A stretch of DNA of 10,925 bases, taken from contig JAPLJQ010000257.1 of the NCBI GenBank assembly GCA_026388495.1, forward strand, positions 1 through 10,925. The letters run 5' to 3'. This document shows positions 1 through 5,377 of the stretch, piece after piece. A program made the position numbers and the translations under genes. Numbering within the stretch: position 1 is the first letter of the stretch; every line of letters begins with the position of its first letter. The notes below the pieces were generated by a model. That model was not told the origin of the DNA, searched no databases, and saw nothing but the letters and a program-made list of their open reading frames with translations. The stretch comes from Deltaproteobacteria bacterium (GTDB taxonomy: Bacteria > Desulfobacterota > Syntrophia > Syntrophales > UBA2185).

Positions 1-82
1 ACGTATTGGTATCGATTGACCCCACAGGGCGGAACGAGAAAACACAGGGTGTCTTCTCTGTTACTGTAACGGTCAGATGCAT
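1..82 (-). CDS. STAS-domain (anti-anti-sigma-like) protein, N-terminal fragment
   Basis: This gene starts at an ATG (82-80) and runs off the left edge, so only about 27 codons are visible. The start is well supported by an 8-base Shine-Dalgarno match (AAGGAGGT, 96-89) six bases upstream. The peptide begins MHLTVTVTEKTPCVFSFRP and continues VGSIDTNT. This beta-strand, turn, strand pattern ending in a G-S/R-[LI]-D motif is characteristic of the first strands of STAS domains (SpoIIAA/anti-anti-sigma type). STAS proteins usually bind anti-sigma kinases or act in signalling complexes in the cytoplasm; the phosphorylatable serine would lie beyond the edge. It follows the Tim44-like gene on the same strand after a 144-base gap, so co-transcription is possible but not shown. 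The family call rests on a short stretch and is tentative; that a gene starts here is much surer. Confidence 0.6.
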   Translation of the reverse strand, partial: MHLTVTVTEKTPCVFSFRPVGSIDTNT

Positions 83-88
83 ACGCAC

Positions 89-96
89 ACCTCCTT
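89..96 (-). promoter_or_regulatory. Strong ribosome binding site for the edge gene
   Basis: The minus strand reads AAGGAGGT, ending six bases before the ATG at 82. It is near-perfect and is the main evidence that a real gene starts at the left edge. Confidence 0.7.
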
Positions 97-226
97 TTTA
101 TGAACGTTCGTCTTGTTTCGCTTCAGAGATCGAAAGAGATCCTCTCCTTTTGATTTTTCTCACAAAATTATCCGCGCCGCTGGAGTATTGGAAAAAGCTC
201 ACACGTCATGGTCGCCGGGATGTTCA

Positions 227-1198
227 TCAGTGAACCTGATTGATGGCGGAAAGTTGCCATGGATTGTTTCCCACGGAACGGGTAAATGTCCAGTATTCTT
301 CGAATTTGACAGGTTCCGTCCTGCTTCCAGAAAGAAGCTCTCCGCTTTCACTGACCGTATAGTCCAACAAACTTGCCAGGAATCTGACGGTGATAAAATC
401 CATTCCACCTTCCTGCCAGGCTTCCGTGATTTCCACGGAGCGGACAGCGATATTATCCAGTTTGTTGATGTTCCTTTCCGATTTCAGCTTTTCCGCGTCA
501 CCCTGCAGGATACCGAACATTTCGCCCGTCAGAATCCCTCTGGCAATGCTCATGTCGCGGTTGATCCACGCTCCCTGTATCTTGAAGAAGGAATCCATGC
601 ACATGTCGTTGAATTGGTTCTCGTCGAAGGAAGTGTCCATCTGGCGAATATGGCTGATTCCCGTATGGACATCAGTTTCTGTGTCACCCTGATCCTGAGA
701 GGGAGGCGCATACGAAGTCTGTCTTTCCATAGATGGAGCGGAACCTGACTGATAGTAGGCCGTGGAGGATGATTCCGCCTGTTTGCGCTTCACGAAGAAA
801 CGGTAAATGAAGTAGAGAAGCCCCCCGATAAGAAGAATTTCCATGAATCCGATCCCACTCCCGCCAAAACCGCCCATGCCGCCGGCATGGCCAAAGCTGC
901 TGAAAAGCATGCCGCCCAGGATACCCCCCATTGCTCCAAAAGCAAGGCTCCTCCACATGCTGGGTTGAGGCGTCAGCGGACTCATGGGTCTTGCCGGTGA
1001 TGCCGGGGCGACGGATTGCCGCGATGGCGATGCTGGCGTGGAAGACCGGCTCGGCGCGCTGTAGGATCGCGAGCCGCTGCTTCCGAAAGACCGTCCCCCT
1101 CCTACCCTTGCGAGGGCGTCAATTTCCAGTATCCATATGAAAAAAAATAAACATGTGAAAATGACCAGCGCCATTTTCTGCCGTTTTAGCGTACACAT
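227..1198 (-). CDS. Tim44-like domain membrane protein
   Basis: The product is a 323-residue protein of the bacterial Tim44-like family. Residues 10-30 are a hydrophobic segment ending in DALA, which looks like a signal peptide or N-terminal anchor. A Ser/Pro/Arg-rich low-complexity linker follows at about 32-80, then two Gly-rich hydrophobic segments near 83-102 and 115-135. A soluble Tim44-like domain fills about 180-321 (FDENQFNDMCMDSFFKIQGAW and an EEYWTFTR strand near 300). Mitochondrial Tim44 tethers the import motor to the translocon; the role of bacterial relatives is not settled, although membrane attachment fits here. The frame is open back to 1222, but the ATG at 1198 has AGGAGG nine bases upstream (1213-1208), so I use that start. 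The gene faces away from the sirtuin operon across a 196-base region. I am confident of the family and not of the function. Confidence 0.85.
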   Translation of the reverse strand: MCTLKRQKMALVIFTCLFFFIWILEIDALARVGGGRSFGSSGSRSYSAPSRSSTPASPSRQSVAPASPARPMSPLTPQPSMWRSLAFGAMGGILGGMLFSSFGHAGGMGGFGGSGIGFMEILLIGGLLYFIYRFFVKRKQAESSSTAYYQSGSAPSMERQTSYAPPSQDQGDTETDVHTGISHIRQMDTSFDENQFNDMCMDSFFKIQGAWINRDMSIARGILTGEMFGILQGDAEKLKSERNINKLDNIAVRSVEITEAWQEGGMDFITVRFLASLLDYTVSESGELLSGSRTEPVKFEEYWTFTRSVGNNPWQLSAINQVH

Positions 1199-1207
1199 AT
1201 AAAGCAA

Positions 1208-1213
1208 CCTCCT
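1208..1213 (-). promoter_or_regulatory. Ribosome binding site deciding the Tim44-like gene start
   Basis: AGGAGG on the minus strand lies nine bases before the ATG at 1198. It also lies inside the longer open frame that begins at 1222, so it argues against that upstream ATG. Confidence 0.75.
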
Positions 1214-1228
1214 TTTTTGCAAAATAAA

Positions 1229-1259
1229 ATCTTACAGGTAATTTTGACGTTCTCGTCAA
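1229..1259 (-). promoter_or_regulatory. Weak candidate promoter of the Tim44-like gene
   Basis: On the minus strand TTGACG (1259-1254) is followed after 19 bases by TAAGAT (1234-1229), which would start a transcript about 25 bases before the ATG at 1198. The -35 is good, but the -10 is only 4 of 6 and the spacer is long. The -35 lies inside the palindrome at 1240-1263, so a protein bound there could control it. This is a visual guess. Confidence 0.2.
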
Positions 1260-1263
1260 AATT
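1240..1263. promoter_or_regulatory. Perfect 10-bp palindrome with 4-base loop (possible operator)
   Basis: AATTTTGACG, then TTCT, then CGTCAAAATT forms a perfect 10-bp inverted repeat between the divergently transcribed Tim44-like and sirtuin genes. It is not followed by a T-run on either strand and does not end a gene, so a terminator is unlikely. It could be a dimeric regulator's site or the outer part of the adjacent repeat element. The symmetry is seen directly; the role is inference. Confidence 0.4.
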
Positions 1264-1265
1264 TA

Positions 1266-1341
1266 TCATTCCCGCGTAGGCGGGAATCCAGACCATACGT
1301 AAGTGTATAAAAATACTGGATTCCCGTTTTCACGGGAATGA
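1266..1341. repeat. Inverted pair of ATTCCC-N8-GGGAAT palindromes (dRS3/REP-like element)
   Basis: Two 20-base palindromes are present: ATTCCCGC-GTAG-GCGGGAAT at 1268-1287 and ATTCCCGT-TTTC-ACGGGAAT at 1320-1339. Each has an 8-bp stem and a 4-base loop. Their flanks (TC before and CCAG after the first; CTGG before and GA after the second) make the second unit the reverse complement of the first, so the whole element is itself a large inverted repeat with a 24-base centre. The core matches the ATTCCC-N8-GGGAAT pattern known for Neisseria dRS3 and seen as dispersed repeats in other proteobacteria. It has no coding capacity and is probably a non-autonomous dispersed repeat in the promoter region of the sirtuin operon. 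Confidence 0.8.
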
Positions 1342-1357
1342 CAAATTGAGGTAAAAT
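1329..1357 (+). promoter_or_regulatory. Weak candidate promoter of the sirtuin operon
   Basis: TTCACG (1329-1334), 17 bases, then TAAAAT (1352-1357) is the best sigma-70-like pair I see ahead of the sirtuin gene. The -10 matches 5 of 6 and the -35 4 of 6. The -35 would lie within the right palindrome of the repeat, so the repeat may have supplied part of the promoter. This is tentative. Confidence 0.2.
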
Positions 1358-1394
1358 TTGACTTTTTACGAGTCCATCAATTTTCCGGGGCATT

Positions 1395-2288
1395 ATGATG
1401 GTATTTGAAAGTCCTGTCAACCCTTCCTTTTCAATTCATTTTGTTTTTTTCGAACAGATGGTGTATGGAAAGATCATATTTGATTATATGAAAAATCCAG
1501 AGGTAACGGCGTTGGATGCACATCTGAACGGAAAAATCGGCATCGTGGCGGACATGATTGTGGAAGCCAGGGATGTGGTCGTGTTTACGGGAGCCGGAAT
1601 CAGCACGGAATCTGGGATTCCTGATTTTCGCAGCCCCGGAGGAATATGGACGAAATTTGATCCGGAAGATTTTACCATCGACCGGTTTCTCTCCAGTCCG
1701 GAGACGAGAAAGAAACAATGGCGCATTCTTCTTGAAGGCGGATTGATTGCCGATGCGGAGCCGAACCGGGCGCATCTTGCCGTCGCCGAGCTGGAAAAGA
1801 TCGGCAAACTGACCTGCGTCATTACCCAGAATGTGGACAATCTCCATCAAAAGGCGGGAAATTCGCCCGAGAAAGTATTTGAACTGCACGGCAATATGAG
1901 GTGGTTGAGGTGCATAGGCTGCGACCTGCGCTACTTCATGGAAGAAATGGTGGAAAAATACCGGTCCGTGGGGGATATTCCGGCATGTGAAGAATGTGGG
2001 GGAATTCTGAAACCCGATGTAGTCTTCTTCGGTGAGCTTTTACCGGCAACGACCCTGAAACAGGCGACCTTCCTTGCAACGCGCTGTGATCTTTGCATTG
2101 TCATAGGGTCGTCTTTGGTAGTGTATCCGGCAGCTTCCATCCCCGTGTATGCCAGGAATTCGGGTGCAAAACTGGTGATCATCAATAATACGCCAACGTC
2201 CTGCGACAATAACGCGGACGTGATCATTCATCATTCCGCCGGGGAAGTTATGGAAAAAATACTGGAAGAGGTGAAGAGAAGACTTTAG
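1395..2288 (+). CDS. Sir2-family NAD-dependent protein deacylase (sirtuin)
   Basis: Sirtuins remove acyl groups from lysine using NAD, giving nicotinamide and O-acyl-ADP-ribose. Counting from the first ATG (297 residues), the hallmarks are GAGIS at 66-70, PDFR at 76-79, TQNVDNLH at 144-151, the catalytic His165 in HGN, a Cys4 zinc site (C173, C176, C198, C201), GSS at 238-240 and an NAD-binding VIINN near 261. All key residues are present. At the place where CobB/SIRT5-type desuccinylases carry the Tyr-x-x-Arg pair, I align W109 and L112, which suggests neutral rather than acidic acyl groups. The start is uncertain: residues 1-31 do not look family-like, no start has a good Shine-Dalgarno, and ATG 1488 (266 residues) fits homologues better; the longest frame is given. 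It is the first gene of a four-gene run. Confidence 0.93.
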   Translation: MMVFESPVNPSFSIHFVFFEQMVYGKIIFDYMKNPEVTALDAHLNGKIGIVADMIVEARDVVVFTGAGISTESGIPDFRSPGGIWTKFDPEDFTIDRFLSSPETRKKQWRILLEGGLIADAEPNRAHLAVAELEKIGKLTCVITQNVDNLHQKAGNSPEKVFELHGNMRWLRCIGCDLRYFMEEMVEKYRSVGDIPACEECGGILKPDVVFFGELLPATTLKQATFLATRCDLCIVIGSSLVVYPAASIPVYARNSGAKLVIINNTPTSCDNNADVIIHHSAGEVMEKILEEVKRRL

Positions 2289-2303
2289 ACGCGAGGGTCC
2301 CTG

Positions 2304-2840
2304 ATGCCGAATATATCCGAAATGGAAACAGAAAGGTTGAGACTGATTCCTCTGAATTTCGATAGCATCAACCCCGATGAACATCAGAAGATTGAACAGA
2401 AACTGGGTCTGCAACTGGCCAGCATGATTCTCGGTGAACAGATTGACAGGGAAATAAAAGCGGCCATGAGAACGTCGCTGGAAAATGTCATCAGAGACAA
2501 GACAGAGAATCAGTGGTTTCTTGACTGGCAGAGCGTCCTGATCATTTTAAAAGGGGAAAACGTGATTGTCGGGGGCTTCTGTTTCCAGATGCGCCCGGAT
2601 GAAGACGGGCATGTGCAGATCGGCTATATGATCAGACCGGAATACCGGAACTTCGGATATATGACTGAGGCTCTGAAAAAGGGGATCGAATGGATACTCG
2701 AACGCCCCCGTATCATATGCCTGGTTGCGGAAACGACGAAATCCAACCTGCCGTCCCACCGGGTTTTGGAAAAGGCGGGCATGGCGGTATATAGAGAAAC
2801 GGAAAGAAGTCTCTGGTGGAGGCTGAATAAATGTGTCTGA
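2304..2840 (+). CDS. GNAT-family N-acetyltransferase (RimJ/RimL-like)
   Basis: The product is a 178-residue single-domain GNAT enzyme, expected to move an acetyl group from acetyl-CoA to an amine. It opens with ETERLRLIPL (9-18), the usual first strand of the RimJ/RimL-type (Acetyltransf_3) group. Motif A, which binds CoA pyrophosphate, is at 106-124 (IGYMIRPEYRNFGYMTEAL), and the N148...SHRVLEKAGM segment (148-160) is the typical motif B that follows. The substrate cannot be read from sequence; ribosomal-protein N-termini, other proteins and small molecules are all known for this group. GAGGG lies six bases before the ATG, and the gene starts 15 bases after the sirtuin stop. Its place between a sirtuin and an HDAC-like gene makes a protein-lysine or regulatory acetyltransferase attractive, as for AcuA with AcuC in Bacillus, but this is inference. 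Confidence 0.88.
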   Translation: MPNISEMETERLRLIPLNFDSINPDEHQKIEQKLGLQLASMILGEQIDREIKAAMRTSLENVIRDKTENQWFLDWQSVLIILKGENVIVGGFCFQMRPDEDGHVQIGYMIRPEYRNFGYMTEALKKGIEWILERPRIICLVAETTKSNLPSHRVLEKAGMAVYRETERSLWWRLNKCV

Positions 2841-2882
2841 TCATCCGAAATATAAAACCCGATAGAAAGCAGGGATAACAGC

Positions 2883-3311
2883 ATGTCAAAACGAGAATAT
2901 CCCGATCAACCCATCGTTGGGGTCGGCGCCGTTGTGCTCAAAGACGGGAAAGTCCTTCTGGTGAAGAGGGGGATCGCGCCAAGCAAGGGGCTGTGGGCAA
3001 TACCGGGCGGCTCCCTGAAGCTGGGCGAGACGTTGCAGGAAGGGGCGGAGCGGGAAATCCTGGAGGAAACGGGAGTGGTCGTCAAGGCCGGGAAGCCCTT
3101 CTACTCTTTCGATTTTTTTGAGCGGGATGATGACGGCCGAATCCGTTTTCATTATGTCGTTGTGGATATGATGGCAGACTATATAAGCGGTGATGTCCAG
3201 GGGGCCGATGACGCCCTTGAAGCCCGGTGGGTGTCACCGGAAGAACTGAACGATCTGGTCGTATCGAAAAATACCCTTAACATTCTGGAAAGTATGAGAT
3301 TTATTCTTTAA
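2883..3311 (+). CDS. Nudix hydrolase, ADP-ribose pyrophosphatase-like
   Basis: The product is a 142-residue protein with a complete Nudix box, GX5EX7REUXEEXGU: G43, E49, R57-E58, E61-E62, G64. These residues bind the metal and the diphosphate of nucleoside-diphosphate-X substrates. The preceding LVKRG (26-30) and GLWAIPGG (36-43) are typical of small ADP-ribose pyrophosphatase/MutT-like enzymes. I do not see the proline about 15 residues after the box that often marks ADP-ribose hydrolases, so the substrate is open (ADP-ribose, a damaged dNTP, or another). It starts 42 bases after the GNAT gene and ends 21 bases before the deacetylase gene, so it looks like part of the same operon. Cleaving ADP-ribose or O-acyl-ADP-ribose would suit a partner of the sirtuin; this is context-based inference. 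Confidence 0.9.
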   Translation: MSKREYPDQPIVGVGAVVLKDGKVLLVKRGIAPSKGLWAIPGGSLKLGETLQEGAEREILEETGVVVKAGKPFYSFDFFERDDDGRIRFHYVVVDMMADYISGDVQGADDALEARWVSPEELNDLVVSKNTLNILESMRFIL

Positions 3312-3318
3312 TATTTTT

Positions 3319-3325
3319 AAGGAGG
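3319..3325 (+). promoter_or_regulatory. Strong ribosome binding site of the HDAC-like gene
   Basis: AAGGAGG ends seven bases before the ATG at 3333. It is the strongest Shine-Dalgarno in this operon, suggesting that the last gene is translated well independently of its upstream neighbours. Confidence 0.7.
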
Positions 3326-3332
3326 CGTCATC

Positions 3333-4079
3333 ATGAAGGTCATCTATCACCAGGATTTCAATCAGTCGTACTGTTCTGATCCAGCCGCTGCACCCGGAAG
3401 GATAGAAGCCGTTGTCAAGGTGATCCGTAACAGGGTCGTCTTTGTAGAGGCGATTCCTGCCAGTGAAGAGGACATTGCCGCTGTGCATACCCAGTCCCAT
3501 ATTAAAAGGGTAAAAAGTGAAGAGATTTATGATATCGCCGCCCTGGCCGCAGGGGGTGCCATCCAGGCGGCAGAGATCGGCCTTGCGGAGCCCTGTTTTG
3601 CCCTGATACGACCGCCGGGGCATCATGCTTCCGAGGGAAGCGCATGGGGATTCTGTTATTTCAACAACATGGCTGTCGCCATCGAAAAACTGAAGCGTGA
3701 AAACCGGATTCAAAAGGCCCTTATTCTGGATATCGATCTTCATTTCGGGGATGGGACCGTCAACATCCTCGACGGGAACGGATATGTGACCATCTATAAC
3801 CCATCGGCGTCTCATCCCGAGGCGTATCTGAAGAGCGTCAAAGATTTCCTCTTTTCATTGAAGGCCGATATTATAGGCGTTTCCGCCGGTTTTGACAATC
3901 ATGCCGATGATTGGGGCGGGCTTCTCTCCACGGATGATTACAAAGAGATCGGAAGGTTGGTGAAAAAAGCAAGCATGATGCATGGAGGCGGATGTTTTGC
4001 CATCCTGGAGGGGGGCTATAATCACAGCGTCTTGGGACAGAACGTGATGGCCTTTATCGAAGGGATGGGGGGAGCGTAA
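3333..4079 (+). CDS. Short histone deacetylase/AcuC/APAH-superfamily zinc amidohydrolase
   Basis: The product is a 248-residue member of the arginase-like histone deacetylase superfamily, whose bacterial members deacetylate proteins (AcuC) or acetylpolyamines. The machinery is complete: RPPGHH with the two catalytic histidines (H97, H98), DIDLHFGDGT at 133-142 with zinc ligands D135 and H137, the third ligand D188 in SAGFDNH, a GGL segment at 195-197, and the transition-state Tyr229 in LEGGYN. At 248 residues it is much shorter than usual bacterial relatives (roughly 300-380), so loops around the active site must be trimmed. The usual second His of the DxHH stretch is Phe138. It is the last gene of the operon and ends directly at a terminator. 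Acetylated proteins, acetylpolyamines or another acylamide are all possible substrates. Confidence 0.92.
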   Translation: MKVIYHQDFNQSYCSDPAAAPGRIEAVVKVIRNRVVFVEAIPASEEDIAAVHTQSHIKRVKSEEIYDIAALAAGGAIQAAEIGLAEPCFALIRPPGHHASEGSAWGFCYFNNMAVAIEKLKRENRIQKALILDIDLHFGDGTVNILDGNGYVTIYNPSASHPEAYLKSVKDFLFSLKADIIGVSAGFDNHADDWGGLLSTDDYKEIGRLVKKASMMHGGGCFAILEGGYNHSVLGQNVMAFIEGMGGA

Positions 4080-4080
4080 A

Positions 4081-4119
4081 AAAAAGGGAGGCAGGTTCTT
4101 TCAATCTGCCTCCCTTTTT
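4081..4119. terminator. Bidirectional intrinsic terminator between convergent operons
   Basis: A perfect 14-bp inverted repeat (4081-4094 and 4106-4119) has the GC-rich core GGGAGGCAG/CTGCCTCCC, an 11-base loop, A-run on the left and T-run on the right. It therefore gives a stem plus U-tract on both strands. It ends the HDAC-like gene (stop at 4079) and the CsgG-family gene coming from the right (stop at 4135). Confidence 0.92.
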
Positions 4120-4134
4120 CAGGTGTTAACTGAA

Positions 4135-5361
4135 TCAATATCCCATTTTTTTCATGAAGCCTTGTCCTTCAAGAGGCTTTCTCTCCACAAGCTGTCCGAC
4201 CTTCACTCTTTTGACAGCCTCCGGTTTACCGTCGATCATGGTCCATGAACTGTCCGCCTGAATCTGATCCGTCACGGTGAGTTCAACGGGCAGTTTGAAC
4301 ATATTGCAGGTTATTTTCTTGTTCCCCGTTACGGGGTCTTCGTCCTCCATCTCTTCAAAGGTGTAAACAATAAGTTGTGATCCCGGTTTCAATCCAACCT
4401 TCTCGCCGATATTCACGCTGGCCACTCTCTCCTTGCCGTCAGGGCTGGTCCTCAATTGTCTTACGTAACCTTTGACGGTGAACCATTTGGAAAGTTTCGG
4501 CCTGGAATCTTCCAGTCCCTTGGATGCCGCCTTCTTGATACCACCGATAAGGGCATCAAAATTGGGGTAGGGGATCTTGCCGATAATATGCTTTCCGGTG
4601 ACCTTATCTGAAAAGAGGATTTCGCCCGTTTCCACATCAAGAATTCTCAGGGTCAACTCGGTGCCGATGTTCCAGCCTTCCTGCGATTCCAGACCCGCCG
4701 CCACGGCCGAACCAAGGAGATCCATGGCAAAGCTGCCGCTGCCTCCCCTGTTCAGCCCTTGCCTGGCGGACTGATAGCTTTTATAGGTGAGGTCCACGTT
4801 ATTGACGGAGCCGGTGATGATGAACTTTACTCCTGCCAGTTTCCCGAGCCTGACCAGGGTGTTCTCATCCGTGAGTCCGGAGCGCTGAAACTTCTGCTCG
4901 GAGAAGATCTTTTCCATTTCCTTTCTCGTATAGACCTTTGCGCCGCCCATATTCACCAGATTGTCCATGACGCCGTCTTCAACACTTTCAGAGAGCTTTG
5001 CAGTCACCTGTCTCTGAGTTACTTCAGCGTTTCTCTTAAAACTGCTCTGTTCCTTTGATCCCCAGACGACCCCCGCGCCCCCCGGAACGACGCCCACTGC
5101 TGCACCGCCGACGGCCGTTCTCTGGCCGGAGCCCTGAACGTTGGACTGAACCACGTTGGCGTAATCAAAGGTGGAGTTGTTGGTAAAATTCACCACGGCA
5201 ACCCTCGGGAAAACGGACTCATAGGAAGCCCTGCATACTTTGGGCACCACCTCTTTCGGCCCTTTATCAATGGGGTATGCGGTGGGATCGACTTTTGGAA
5301 CGGTCGCACAGGCGGTGAAAAAGAATAAAACAATGAACAGGAACACATACTTTCTTAACAT
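4135..5361 (-). CDS. CsgG-family outer-membrane lipoprotein with FlgT-C-like tail
   Basis: The product is a 408-residue lipoprotein: hydrophobic residues 5-15, then FTAC with lipidated C18. The +2 residue is Ala, not Asp, so outer-membrane sorting is expected. Residues about 51-260 are a CsgG/TolB-like domain (RVAVVNFTNNST at 53-64; VYTRKEMEKIFSEQKFQRSG at 143-162; a LGKLAGVKFIITGSV strand at 172-186). A Gly/Val-rich insertion lies at 77-101. The C-terminal 310-395 region shows VGLKPGSQLIVY, DPVTG and a final VKVGQLVERK, the pattern of FlgT-C-like domains that follow CsgG domains. CsgG itself is a secretion pore; relatives such as LpoB-like or FlgT-like proteins are periplasmic scaffolds, so a pore is not implied. 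AAGGAGG lies nine bases before the ATG. It starts 14 bases after the upstream gene's stop, so the two are an operon. Confidence 0.85.
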   Translation of the reverse strand: MLRKYVFLFIVLFFFTACATVPKVDPTAYPIDKGPKEVVPKVCRASYESVFPRVAVVNFTNNSTFDYANVVQSNVQGSGQRTAVGGAAVGVVPGGAGVVWGSKEQSSFKRNAEVTQRQVTAKLSESVEDGVMDNLVNMGGAKVYTRKEMEKIFSEQKFQRSGLTDENTLVRLGKLAGVKFIITGSVNNVDLTYKSYQSARQGLNRGGSGSFAMDLLGSAVAAGLESQEGWNIGTELTLRILDVETGEILFSDKVTGKHIIGKIPYPNFDALIGGIKKAASKGLEDSRPKLSKWFTVKGYVRQLRTSPDGKERVASVNIGEKVGLKPGSQLIVYTFEEMEDEDPVTGNKKITCNMFKLPVELTVTDQIQADSSWTMIDGKPEAVKRVKVGQLVERKPLEGQGFMKKMGY

Positions 5362-5370
5362 GCCTTTAAA

Positions 5371-5377
5371 CCTCCTT
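5371..5377 (-). promoter_or_regulatory. Ribosome binding site overlapping the upstream stop codon
   Basis: AAGGAGG (5377-5371) serves the CsgG-family gene and overlaps the TAA stop (5378-5376) of the secreted-protein gene before it. This arrangement favours translational coupling of the envelope pair. Confidence 0.65.

Noticed and set aside
124..150. AGAGATC repeated twice between the Tim44-like and STAS-like genes as a hairpin
   Set aside because: The two copies are direct, not inverted, and too short to claim a regulatory repeat; the possible AGAG/CTCT stem is only 4 bp.
113..748. A 211-codon plus-strand open frame opposite the Tim44-like gene
   Set aside because: It lies antisense to the well-supported gene at 227-1198, lacks a ribosome binding site and its product shows no recognisable domain. 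It reflects the skewed codon use of the real gene.
1266..1341. CRISPR or small-RNA reading of the twin palindromes
   Set aside because: There are only two units, in opposite orientation, with no spacer array and no cas genes. A REP/dRS3-like repeat explains the structure better.
4135..5361. Calling the lipoprotein a true curli secretion pore (csgG)
   Set aside because: No csgA, csgB, csgE or csgF genes are nearby and the C-terminal extension differs, so only the family name is justified.
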